NCBI GenBank assembly: GCA_946479055.1
Contig: CAMLEX010000280.1
Span: 1 to 6,815 of the forward strand
Origin: an uncultured Bacteroidota bacterium
GTDB lineage: Bacteria > Bacteroidota > Bacteroidia > Chitinophagales > Chitinophagaceae
Direction of reading: 5' to 3'
DNA: 6,815 bases
The first letter of the stretch is position 1, and every line of letters begins with the position of its first letter. The position numbers and the translations under genes were made by a program. Positions 1-5,917 of this stretch are shown here, piece after piece. The notes below the pieces were generated by a model that was not told where the DNA came from, did no database searches, and saw only the letters and a program-made list of their open reading frames with translations.

Positions 1-4
1 TTTT

Positions 5-748
5 ATGGATTATTTGCATAAACTGATTATCCAGATAGAACTTCATTCAGTGGAGGGTATTAAGGAATGTTTTGCACACGGCACTAGCCCTAATGATCAT
101 TTCAGGGGCGAGCCTCTGCTTTATGAACTAACCAGCGAATATACCCGCAGTCCCCGCTTTAAAGATTGTGTAAAAGCTTTTGTGGACCACGGGTTGGAGT
201 TTGACGATAAGATATTGTTGGCGGTACTTTTGGATGACGCAGGATCTCTAAGCGATCTTCTCAGGAATGAACCAAGCGCTGTTTCAAAAAAATATACACT
301 TCGCTGTGCCTATACGCCTTTGTATGAAGCCACTCTTTTACATATCTGTGCTGAATTCAATCATGTATCCTGTGCTGAAGTATTGATAGCACATGGAGCT
401 GATATAAATGCAACTGCCGGTGTTGACGAATATGGTTTTGGCGGGCAAACTCCCATCTTCCACACGGTCAATCAAAACTCAAACAAGTCTGCAGAAATGA
501 TGGATTTTTTATTGTCACATTTGGCTGATCTTGAATTAACCGTTCCCGGCCTCATCTGGGGCAAAGGATATGAGTGGGAAACACTTATTCCCGCGGTTAA
601 CCCTATCAGTTATGCAATGATGGGACTTCTTCCACAAATGCACAGGAATGAAATGATCATTTCAATAGTTGTAACAACTTTATTAAAACACCGGTATGGA
701 ATTAATTATATTCCTGGCAATGTGCCCTGTGCTTATTTGAAAAAATAA
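5..748 (+). CDS. Ankyrin-repeat domain protein
   Basis: This gene encodes 247 residues with ankyrin-type helix-turn-helix repeats. The clearest repeat is at about residues 110-136: it begins TLLHICAEFNH, continues through EVLIAHGADIN and fits the TxLHxAA...LLxxGADxN pattern. Another lies at about 148-178 (QTPIFHTV... then DFLLSHLADLEL). Degenerate repeats are visible at about 15-30 (GIKECFAHGTSPN) and 54-70 (DCVKAFVDHGLEF). No signal peptide or membrane segment is seen, so it is probably cytoplasmic. Ankyrin repeats bind proteins; the partner cannot be read from the sequence. The ATG at 5 is the first possible start and begins a plausible N-terminus, but only four bases lie upstream, so a longer 5' end cannot be excluded. 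It is the only plus-strand gene and converges on the lipoprotein gene ending at 800, with about 50 bases between the stop codons. Confidence 0.85.
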   Translation: MDYLHKLIIQIELHSVEGIKECFAHGTSPNDHFRGEPLLYELTSEYTRSPRFKDCVKAFVDHGLEFDDKILLAVLLDDAGSLSDLLRNEPSAVSKKYTLRCAYTPLYEATLLHICAEFNHVSCAEVLIAHGADINATAGVDEYGFGGQTPIFHTVNQNSNKSAEMMDFLLSHLADLELTVPGLIWGKGYEWETLIPAVNPISYAMMGLLPQMHRNEMIISIVVTTLLKHRYGINYIPGNVPCAYLKK

Positions 749-799
749 AGGATCGGATGGAATTTTATTCAGAAGTACTTTGCTCCGTTTAAAAATCAT

Positions 800-1210
800 T
801 TAATCGGCTACAGTTATTTTAACGGCGATTGTAGAACTGCTGATGTTTATCCGGGATTCGCCATAATTACAACCGTTGGAAATATCATCTTCAGCTTCAG
901 TACTATGTGACAATAAAACTTCATCAGCACCATTGAAGCCGGCTGCAGGCATATATTTATAGACCAGGAGGCCGTTTTCAGCAATACCTGTTTCACTAAC
1001 ACTGTAATGAGCGGCCTGCCTGATAATACCCAGGTTGCCCTTGATAGCCACATCTAATACATAGATTTGCCCGGGTGCGACTTTTGCAGTGATTATCCTG
1101 TCGGGCTTTATTGTTGTTGGTGAAAAACTATCTTTAGAATTTTTGGAGCAGGAGAGGAGCAGTACTAACGAAAAGAACAGAACTGCTGAATAAGCAATTG
1201 TCTTATTCAT
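800..1210 (-). CDS. Small lipoprotein, possibly with an Ig-like fold
   Basis: This gene encodes 136 residues. It starts with a lipoprotein signal peptide: MNK, a hydrophobic stretch at about residues 5-19, and a lipobox LLSC with Cys21 as the predicted lipidated residue. The mature part is about 115 residues with a run of predicted beta strands. The segment VYKYMPAAGFNGADEVLL (about residues 83-100) resembles the Y-x-P-x-x-GF-x-G-x-D signature of bacterial Ig/cadherin-like domains, and the C-terminus STIAVKITVAD looks like a final beta strand. I infer an envelope-anchored, substrate- or matrix-contacting protein; the real function is unknown. A promoter-like pair lies just upstream at 1227-1258. 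The neighbouring upstream gene is also a small lipoprotein but shares no obvious sequence with this one, so they do not look like duplicates. Confidence 0.82.
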   Translation of the reverse strand: MNKTIAYSAVLFFSLVLLLSCSKNSKDSFSPTTIKPDRIITAKVAPGQIYVLDVAIKGNLGIIRQAAHYSVSETGIAENGLLVYKYMPAAGFNGADEVLLSHSTEAEDDISNGCNYGESRINISSSTIAVKITVAD

Positions 1211-1226
1211 AACTATTAGTTTGTTA

Positions 1227-1258
1227 TAAATTTAACTTTTTTTGAATGCGAGTACAAA
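1227..1258 (-). promoter_or_regulatory. Candidate Bacteroidota promoter of the 800-1210 lipoprotein gene
   Basis: Read on the minus strand, TTTG (1258-1255) is followed after exactly 20 bases by TAAATTTA (1234-1227). This matches the Bacteroidota -33/-7 pattern TTTG-N(about 20)-TAnnTTTG at all but the last base. The box ends 16 bases before the ATG at 1210, which would give a very short leader. AT-rich DNA makes chance matches common, so this remains a prediction. Confidence 0.4.
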
Positions 1259-1296
1259 AAAAGCTTTGCACATAACAGTGGAATCGTTGCTTAACT

Positions 1297-1328
1297 AAAA
1301 TGCCTTTGTGAGTCAAATCAAAAAGGCA
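1297..1328 (-). terminator. Candidate intrinsic terminator after the 1358-1894 lipoprotein gene
   Basis: On the minus strand a 7-bp perfect stem (TGCCTTT at 1328-1322 read as its complement, pairing with 1307-1301) encloses a 14-base loop and is followed by TTTT (1300-1297). It lies 30 bases beyond the stop codon of the upstream gene. The stem is short with a large loop and the T-run is only four bases, so it may be weak. Confidence 0.33.
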
Positions 1329-1357
1329 CAATAATTTATTTATCAGTTATCCCGGGT

Positions 1358-1894
1358 TTACTTACGATCGATATGAGCTGTCATTTTCCCGTTGGAGATA
1401 TTCATCAAACTTCCGCTTGCATCAAAAACCTGGCCGCTGAAAGTGATGGTTATTGTATTCTTTACCGCATCATAATTAGAGATATTATAAGTCATGATAG
1501 CACCAGGATCATTGTTTGACGAAGAAAAGATCGCATCCCTGCTGCCGGCTGAACCGGAATAATTAAATGAAGTGGAATGGTTTGATCCGCTGATACCGGA
1601 ATTATATGATTTGACAGCAAAATCCCGGTCGGCTAATGATATTGCCATCGTTAATAGTTGGCCAGATCCTTTGTGTGTTCCTGTCATACTAAGCGTATAA
1701 GTATTGTTACTTTGAATCGTTGTGTCGAGAACAGGATTAACTAAAAAAACGCCGACGTAATTTTTTGTACCATCTGTAAATGTCCAGGTATTTAATGCGA
1801 CTCCATAGGGTGGATCATAATCACTAGCATGTTTCATGCAGGAAGAAAATAATAAGGTCATTGAGGCGAAAAGAGAAAAAATTAGTGTTCTCAT
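1358..1894 (-). CDS. Putative lipoprotein of unknown function
   Basis: This gene encodes 178 residues with a clear lipoprotein signal peptide: MRT, a hydrophobic core at about residues 4-16, and lipobox FSSC with predicted lipidated Cys19. The mature chain is rich in Ser, Thr, Asn and Gly and is probably mostly beta structure. The ending NTITITFSGQVFDASGSL followed by a short ISNGK motif resembles the C-terminal part of Bacteroidota lipoproteins of the DUF6252 kind, where a strand of the form TFSG precedes 'ITNGKF'. That assignment is from memory of the pattern, not a search. It probably sits in the outer membrane; the function is unknown. A candidate terminator follows at 1297-1328. Upstream, about 150 bases separate it from the OmpA-family gene, with an inverted heptamer repeat between them. 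Confidence 0.8.
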   Translation of the reverse strand: MRTLIFSLFASMTLLFSSCMKHASDYDPPYGVALNTWTFTDGTKNYVGVFLVNPVLDTTIQSNNTYTLSMTGTHKGSGQLLTMAISLADRDFAVKSYNSGISGSNHSTSFNYSGSAGSRDAIFSSSNNDPGAIMTYNISNYDAVKNTITITFSGQVFDASGSLMNISNGKMTAHIDRK

Positions 1895-1942
1895 TGGTAT
1901 TGGTTTTATAATAATTGGTATTTGATAAAATGCTATTGTTAT

Positions 1943-2009
1943 GTCAAAAGTTAAAAATGAAACGTCAAAATTTGGAATCCCTTTTCACTTCTCACGTTTC
2001 ACTTTTCAC
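1943..2009. repeat. Inverted array of 7-nt units (TTTTSAC-like)
   Basis: The right arm (1982-2009) is four consecutive 7-mers: TTTTCAC, TTCTCAC, GTTTCAC, TTTTCAC. The left arm (1943-1970) is four consecutive 7-mers in the opposite orientation: GTCAAAA, GTTAAAA, ATGAAAC, GTCAAAA, which are TTTTGAC-like on the minus strand. Eleven bases (1971-1981) separate them. The arms are complementary at 21 of 28 positions, so the transcript could fold into an imperfect hairpin. It lies between the stop of the PD40-OmpA gene and the start of the downstream lipoprotein gene. Its role is unknown; a 3'-end structure or a dispersed intergenic repeat are the likeliest options. Confidence 0.65.
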
Positions 2010-2048
2010 GAAGCGACAATTTCAACTTGACCTGGCACTAGTTAATCC

Positions 2049-3656
2049 TTAGTTCTTCAGTATCGTAAACTCTACTCTGCGGTTCAGCTGCCTGTTCTCA
2101 GGTGTATCATTTGGCGCTACATGTTTTGTTTCTCCATAGCCCTGCGACCTGATCCTATGCGCAGCGATCCCTTTTGAAAGTATATATTCCATTACTGACC
2201 TGGCCCTGTTATCACTCAATTTAAAATTATAGTCATCAGAGCCATAGCTATCAGTATGTGCACTCATCTCAATTTCAATAGCCGGGTTTTCTTCCAGCAG
2301 CTTAACCACCCTGTTCAACTCCAGGTGAGATTCGGCCCGCAGGTCCCATTTATCAAAATCAAAAAATACATTGTTTAAACGCACTACCTGCCCAACCTCA
2401 ATCGGCACCAGGTACAGATCTTTATGTATTTCCTTGTAACCCATTTTTATCAATGAGTCAAGATTCAGGTTTTCTGATTGGGCAAAAAATTTATCGGCTG
2501 TTGCTTTTATCAGATAGTTTTTATCATATGGCAACACCATATTAAAGGCGCCATCGTCAGGGTTGGAAATACCATTACCTGCTTCTACACCATCGGGCAA
2601 TGTTTCATATACCAATGAAGCACTAAGTGGCTCGTTGGTTTTTTTGTTATATACATTACCTTTTACCAATACAACAGGATCAGGTTTTTCTCGTTCCAAT
2701 AGTTTCACTCTTACGATATCGCTTTCGCCATAAGTATCGGTACTGTTGGTGAGGTAAGCATATTCGCCACCGGCATCCAGTGTAAAAAAAGCATCCCATT
2801 CGGGAGTATTGATAGGTGCACCAAGATTTACCGGTTCACTCCATTTCGTCCACGTACTGTCTAAGCGTTTGGTCATCCAGATATCATTATCGCCAAGGCC
2901 ACCAGGTCGGTTGCTACTATAATATAAAGTAACGCCATCTGCCGCCAGGTAAGGAGTCATCTCATCCGTCTCTGGCCGGTTTATTGTTTTGCCCAGGCTT
3001 TTAGGCTCAGACCATGTTTCATCTTTTTGCAAAAAGCAAGCAAAAATATCATTATTATAACTGCCTTTAGTAGGAGCCAGGTATAGCAACAAGGTCTTTC
3101 CGTCATGGGCCATCGTTGCTCCATTCTGTCGGCCATTATCATATTTCTGAAAATTTCTTATACGCAATGCGTTGGGTTTGCTCCATCCGCCATTGATCGT
3201 TCTGTAGCTCATGCTGACACCATTGCCAACATAGTCGCCGTTTATAAATGCGTTCCTGATTAGTATCTTATTGTTATCCGGCGAAATCCAAAACACGGCA
3301 TTGTAATGATAAGTGTTCAGCGGATAACCCAGGTGAATAGCGCCGCCCCATTTGCCCGAACTGTCTCTTTCCGAATACCAGATATCCTGTGAGTTGCTGA
3401 TAGACCTGTACTTGGTATTAGCCGGATCATTTTCGCAGATAAAGAATAACAAATTACCATCAGCGGATACTGTGGGTCTTAATTCCGGTAAGGCAGTATT
3501 GATATTTGGTCCTAAATTCTCAACCTTAATAATTGTTTCAGCTTTAATGATATTTTCTTTTTGGGCTATTAATGTTCCCGCGGTATCGCCGGCTGGCTGA
3601 CCTATAGCATAGTATACGCATGCAGAAAAGATAAAAAAGAAGGTGGCTTTTTTCAA
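2049..3656 (-). CDS. Exported PD40 beta-propeller / OmpA-family protein (PorE-like architecture)
   Basis: This gene encodes 535 residues. Domains in order: a signal peptide (MKKATFFFIF..., probable cleavage near residue 19-20, AIG|Q; a Cys13 in FSAC is a poor lipobox); five PD40/WD40-like propeller blades at about 57-320, with recurrent S-x-DG-x-x-L/Y-x-x-S and NDIW/SDIV motifs; a carboxypeptidase-regulatory-like beta-sandwich at about 329-400 (VKGNVYNKKTNEPLSASL); and a C-terminal OmpA domain at about 425-535. In the OmpA domain FFDFDKWDL and HTDSYGSDDYNFKLSDNRA are conserved. Asp469 and Arg484 have the 15-residue spacing of the E. coli OmpA pair Asp271/Arg286 that binds diaminopimelate, so it should anchor to peptidoglycan from the periplasm. 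The order matches type IX secretion PorE but lacks the N-terminal TPR region, and no PorP/SprF partner is adjacent, so a secretion role is not claimed. The start is TTG: an in-frame TAG lies six codons upstream with no ATG between, and the MKK signal peptide begins exactly there. Confidence 0.9.
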   Translation of the reverse strand: MKKATFFFIFSACVYYAIGQPAGDTAGTLIAQKENIIKAETIIKVENLGPNINTALPELRPTVSADGNLLFFICENDPANTKYRSISNSQDIWYSERDSSGKWGGAIHLGYPLNTYHYNAVFWISPDNNKILIRNAFINGDYVGNGVSMSYRTINGGWSKPNALRIRNFQKYDNGRQNGATMAHDGKTLLLYLAPTKGSYNNDIFACFLQKDETWSEPKSLGKTINRPETDEMTPYLAADGVTLYYSSNRPGGLGDNDIWMTKRLDSTWTKWSEPVNLGAPINTPEWDAFFTLDAGGEYAYLTNSTDTYGESDIVRVKLLEREKPDPVVLVKGNVYNKKTNEPLSASLVYETLPDGVEAGNGISNPDDGAFNMVLPYDKNYLIKATADKFFAQSENLNLDSLIKMGYKEIHKDLYLVPIEVGQVVRLNNVFFDFDKWDLRAESHLELNRVVKLLEENPAIEIEMSAHTDSYGSDDYNFKLSDNRARSVMEYILSKGIAAHRIRSQGYGETKHVAPNDTPENRQLNRRVEFTILKN

Positions 3657-3745
3657 GACAGTGGATTTTGACTATTACTGGCGTAAAATAATGGAAAATA
3701 ATACAAATTTGAAACGAAAAACTACTTGTGTTTTTACGTATAGTG

Positions 3746-3781
3746 TAAGGTTGCCAACCTTCAAAAGGTTGGCAACCCTTA
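3746..3781. repeat. Strong 13-bp hairpin (GGTTGCC/GGCAACC), possible terminator or REP-like element
   Basis: GGTTGCCAACCTT (3749-3761) and AAGGTTGGCAACC (3765-3777) are perfect reverse complements separated by only CAA; past one bulged C (3778), three further pairs extend the stem to 3746/3781. Each arm is itself almost a palindrome (AAGGTTG-x-CAACCTT), so the element has both a whole and a half symmetry. It is 73 bases past the stop of the VOC gene and about 90 before the start of the OmpA-family gene, both on the minus strand. The sequence following it on the minus strand (TTACACTA) has no real T-run, so simple rho-independent termination is not well supported. A dispersed REP-like repeat or an mRNA 3'-end stabiliser are alternatives. 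Confidence 0.75.
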
Positions 3782-3853
3782 TTTAACAAAATCGCTACGT
3801 CTGTATTTTACCTACTGAATGTTGCCAGGATTTTTATACAGGCTGGCCTTGAT

Positions 3854-4264
3854 TCAGCTTTTCTGGAAATTAAAAACCCAGTGTTTACCATATTGGTCGG
3901 TAAGTGATCCATACATTCCGCCCCAGGGCATATCGGCTAGCGGCTCTGTGACCTTACCACCTGCTGAAAGTTTTGAAAAGAAAGAATTCAATTCATTTTC
4001 GCTGTTACAATTAACGCAGAGATGAACGGTATTACCTTCTATCTGTTTTTCCCTGTTTAAATCAGAGGCCATAATAACTATATCACCGCTTGTCAATGTA
4101 GAGTGCAGGATATTGTCCTTCATTTGCGGGGGCATTTGTGCAGCCATTGCAGGCATTTCGCCAACCGTTTGTAGCGTAAGTTCTCCGCCCAAACAGTCTT
4201 TATAAAAATTCATTGCTTCGCGGCAATTGTTGTCAAAATTTAAATAAGGATTTAATTGTGCCAT
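3854..4264 (-). CDS. PhnB-type VOC (glyoxalase/dioxygenase superfamily) protein
   Basis: This gene encodes 136 residues forming one vicinal-oxygen-chelate unit of two beta-alpha-beta-beta-beta halves. Family marks are NPYLNFDNNCREAMNFYKDCLGG at the N-terminus, ILHSTL and DIVIMASD in the middle, and a C-terminal half with FFSKLSAGGKV, W114-GG-M-YG, DQYG and HWVFNF. The length matches PhnB/YjdN-like proteins, which are about 140-150 residues. The last usual VOC metal ligand, a Glu near the C-terminus, is replaced by Asn132, and other ligand positions are not clear, so metal-dependent catalysis is doubtful; PhnB-like members have no settled reaction. No signal peptide is present, so it is cytoplasmic. 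The ATG at 4264 starts the MAQLNPYLNF motif directly. A TAnnTTTG box lies 23 bases upstream. The GyrI-like gene follows upstream across a 183-base gap, so co-transcription is uncertain. Confidence 0.9.
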   Translation of the reverse strand: MAQLNPYLNFDNNCREAMNFYKDCLGGELTLQTVGEMPAMAAQMPPQMKDNILHSTLTSGDIVIMASDLNREKQIEGNTVHLCVNCNSENELNSFFSKLSAGGKVTEPLADMPWGGMYGSLTDQYGKHWVFNFQKS

Positions 4265-4287
4265 TGTCTTTAATTTTTTTGATTATC

Positions 4288-4295
4288 CAAAACTA
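4288..4295 (-). promoter_or_regulatory. Candidate -7 element of the VOC gene
   Basis: The minus strand reads TAGTTTTG, an exact match to the Bacteroidota -7 consensus TAnnTTTG, 23 bases before the ATG at 4264. At the expected -33 distance (20 bases) only ACTG is found, a partial match to TTTG. The same distance from box to start codon recurs upstream of the GLPGLI gene. Confidence 0.35.
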
Positions 4296-4447
4296 TTCTT
4301 TGTGTTCAGGATGGGCAGTGTGTGAAAACGACTTTAAGAGGGGTAGAATGCGGCCTATGTCAACGAGTTGACTTTAGCCATCGCGGCATGATCGCCTATT
4401 TAAGTTTAATATAAAGGAAGACCCGAATGAGCGGTAAGATGCAGGTG

Positions 4448-4930
4448 TTATACTTTCGGCTTGATTGGTATCCATATTTCTTCTTCAGAATCCGGATCGT
4501 TATTCTTATACTTTTCTCCTAATATTTCAAAATGAGGTCTGCTGTCTAACGTATATTCAGAATTGGGCAACCAGGTTCCTAAAATATATTGAAATGTGCC
4601 GGCTGCTTCATTTGCAGCTCCCTTGTATTGAAAAACAGCATACAATCCACTTGTCAAGGTAAAGGTTTCCATTTCATTGGGAACTGTATCAAAGTTGGTT
4701 ACTTCAATGGCCGCCCATTTTTCAAATGCTGTATCGGGATTAAAATTGTTAAAAAACAACGGAGCATAAATTTGCATTGAATAGAGTTCTATGCCAACGT
4801 TATTTTGAATTTCTTTTCGCCGGGGCATAAAGCTTCCCCAGAGCTCACCCGTTTTATTGTCAGAAAAAGACATGATCATTCGTTTACCAACTAATTTTTT
4901 TTCAGCTAAAGTTTCAATCCTCGGTTTCAT
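4448..4930 (-). CDS. GyrI-like effector-binding domain protein
   Basis: This gene encodes 160 residues from the chosen start, a stand-alone GyrI/AraC effector-binding-like domain (SHS2-type small-molecule-binding fold) without any DNA-binding helix-turn-helix. Supporting blocks are PRIETLAEKKLVGKRMIM near the N-terminus, LWGSFMPRR at 30-38, FEKWAAIEVTNFDTVP at 69-84, GLYAVFQYKG at 95-104, TFQYILGTWLPNSEY at 112-126, and RPHFEILGEKY followed by EEEIWIPIK at the C-terminus. Proteins of this type bind hydrophobic or cationic compounds; some hydrolyse or sequester xenobiotics, others modulate gyrase, and which applies here is unknown. I chose the ATG at 4930 because relatives typically begin at this M-x-PRIETL motif; an in-frame ATG at 4960 would add ten residues with no family resemblance. 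No signal peptide, so it is cytoplasmic. The next gene downstream is the PhnB-like protein, another small ligand-binding fold. Confidence 0.85.
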   Translation of the reverse strand: MKPRIETLAEKKLVGKRMIMSFSDNKTGELWGSFMPRRKEIQNNVGIELYSMQIYAPLFFNNFNPDTAFEKWAAIEVTNFDTVPNEMETFTLTSGLYAVFQYKGAANEAAGTFQYILGTWLPNSEYTLDSRPHFEILGEKYKNNDPDSEEEIWIPIKPKV

Positions 4931-4950
4931 ATTAATTCGGTGTGTCTGTT

Positions 4951-5043
4951 TCAATAGCATACTTGTTCAAAAGTCCAATTCATCCTGTCATTAGAAAATT
5001 TGGAACCTGGAATAAGCGCTATCCTAATGAAGTCCAATGGCAT
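4951..5043 (-). other. Small ORF of 30 codons, coding status uncertain
   Basis: On the minus strand an ATG at 5043 opens 30 codons ending in TGA at 4953-4951. The product would begin MPLDFIRIAL and end WTFEQVCY. It is preceded directly by an in-frame TAG. It overlaps the longer of the two possible starts of the GyrI-like gene but not the preferred one, ending 20 bases before it. I do not recognise the peptide. It could be a leader peptide, a remnant of a larger gene, or chance. Confidence 0.2.
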
Positions 5044-5095
5044 CTATGTTTGATAAATAAAAATCTTTGGAAACAAATTTCTCAATCACTTGTTG

Positions 5096-5833
5096 CTAAA
5101 TAACAAAAGCAAGGATAAGCTTTTTGCCATAGCTTTCCCAGCGTGTTAAAGCAGTATTAAGTGCTGTTATCATAGAAGCCCGGGTTTGCTTTTTACCTTT
5201 GGTAACCGGAACGATGGATTTTATATTCACATCCAGGTTCACCTTAGTTGCAAACCAGGTAGTATGCAGACGTGGTATGCCCATCCCCAGTATCATACCC
5301 GGTAACCCATGAATTCCTTCAGGGCCACCACTGATCATGATCTCATCAGTATAAAATGCAAAAACAGCAACCGTATCAAATAGAATACCGATGGCTTTTC
5401 GGCATTCAAATCCCGCAATGTTTCGGGTATCTGCAGTTATTTTCCATTTGATCTTTAATAAGCTGTCTTGTACCAGGTAGGTTTCTTCATAAATGGGCTT
5501 TTTAGTTATCGTATTACCCGTAGTATAATCATTATACACCGTATTGTCATCTGCGAATGGCTGAAACCACATATTCCTTGGTATTTCCGCTTCTTTGGTA
5601 CGCTTATAAACGGATTTGTTTCCCTGGCAGCTAAAATTAAAATAGCTGATGGTTTCTTTGGGCATGTAACTTTTGCCTCGTTCAAACCATTCAGGTTCTA
5701 TTTCTTTCATCAGCGGCCATACAGCTACCGTTTTTACATAATCAATGCTTACCTTATCTAAAAAGATCTGTTGAGCTCTTAATATAAAACCAGAAAGCAA
5801 AAAGATAAAACACAGTGCGAATTGCTTTTTCAT
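5096..5833 (-). CDS. GLPGLI family exported protein
   Basis: This gene encodes 245 residues with a signal peptide (MKKQFALCFIFLLSGFILRA, probable cleavage before QQ at 21). The family-naming motif is at about residues 176-182, HGLPGMI, within a typical block GPEGIHGLPGMILGMG; just before it are GFECRKA (141-147) and AFYTDEIMISGGP (159-171), the usual partners of the motif. The length is typical of the family. Function is unknown for the family; it is restricted to Bacteroidota and its genes are often found beside outer-membrane beta-barrel or TonB-receptor-like genes, exactly as here, where the barrel gene ends 84 bases upstream on the same strand. I infer a periplasmic or surface protein working with that barrel. 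A hairpin and a TAnnTTTG box lie in the gap, so its expression may be partly uncoupled from the barrel gene. The Cys8 of the signal peptide is in the hydrophobic core and not a lipobox. Confidence 0.9.
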   Translation of the reverse strand: MKKQFALCFIFLLSGFILRAQQIFLDKVSIDYVKTVAVWPLMKEIEPEWFERGKSYMPKETISYFNFSCQGNKSVYKRTKEAEIPRNMWFQPFADDNTVYNDYTTGNTITKKPIYEETYLVQDSLLKIKWKITADTRNIAGFECRKAIGILFDTVAVFAFYTDEIMISGGPEGIHGLPGMILGMGIPRLHTTWFATKVNLDVNIKSIVPVTKGKKQTRASMITALNTALTRWESYGKKLILAFVI

Positions 5834-5855
5834 TTGTATAATTTATTGTTTTTAC

Positions 5856-5863
5856 CAAAAGTA
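5856..5863 (-). promoter_or_regulatory. Candidate -7 element of the GLPGLI gene
   Basis: The minus strand reads TACTTTTG, an exact TAnnTTTG match, 22 bases before the ATG at 5833. No TTTG or TTG occurs at a suitable -33 distance, so this may be only a chance match or a weak internal promoter within a barrel-GLPGLI operon. Confidence 0.25.
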
Positions 5864-5865
5864 AA

Positions 5866-5897
5866 ATTGCCATCAATGATTATTGCTGATGCGCAAT
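5866..5897. other. Intergenic hairpin between the barrel and GLPGLI genes
   Basis: ATTGCCATCA (5866-5875) pairs with TGATG-c-GCAAT (5887-5897) in a 10-bp stem with one bulged base (5892) and an 11-base loop. On the minus strand it is followed by TTTACTTTTGG, only a broken T-run. It could be a partial terminator or processing site giving unequal levels of the two genes. An alternative 6-bp stem, TATTGC with GCAATA, uses the same right arm. Confidence 0.4.
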
Positions 5898-5917
5898 AGA
5901 AATAATTTATTAATTCC

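Noticed and set aside
1943..2009. CRISPR array
   Set aside because: The units are only 7 nt and directly abutting with no spacers, and their orientation flips in the middle; there are no cas genes nearby.
3616..3624. Lipoprotein lipobox (FSAC) in the OmpA-family signal peptide
   Set aside because: Phe at -3 and a hydrophobic core of only about nine residues before Cys13 make a poor lipobox; cleavage near AIG|Q by signal peptidase I fits better.
4359..4372. GTCAAC-GA-GTTGAC palindrome as an operator upstream of the VOC gene
   Set aside because: It is only 6 bp per arm, about 95 bases from the start codon and upstream of the promoter-like box; there is no regulator gene in the window to pair it with. 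It is recorded but not called as a feature.
4931..4960. Longer start of the GyrI-like protein at 4960
   Set aside because: The ten added residues do not resemble the family, whose members usually start at the M-x-PRIETL motif; neither start has a clear ribosome binding site, so the choice is by family fit.
4968..4975. GACTTTTG on the minus strand as a -7 box for the GyrI-like gene
   Set aside because: It differs from TAnnTTTG in the first base and lacks a clear -33 partner; it is also inside the small ORF.
4970..5038. Direct repeat AAGTCCAAT (4971-4979 and 5030-5038)
   Set aside because: Nine bases with different flanks in AT-rich DNA is compatible with chance.
5041..5095. Intrinsic terminator after the GLPGLI gene
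   Set aside because: Only a 4-bp GAAA/TTTC stem with a T-rich stretch some bases later is present, too weak to call.
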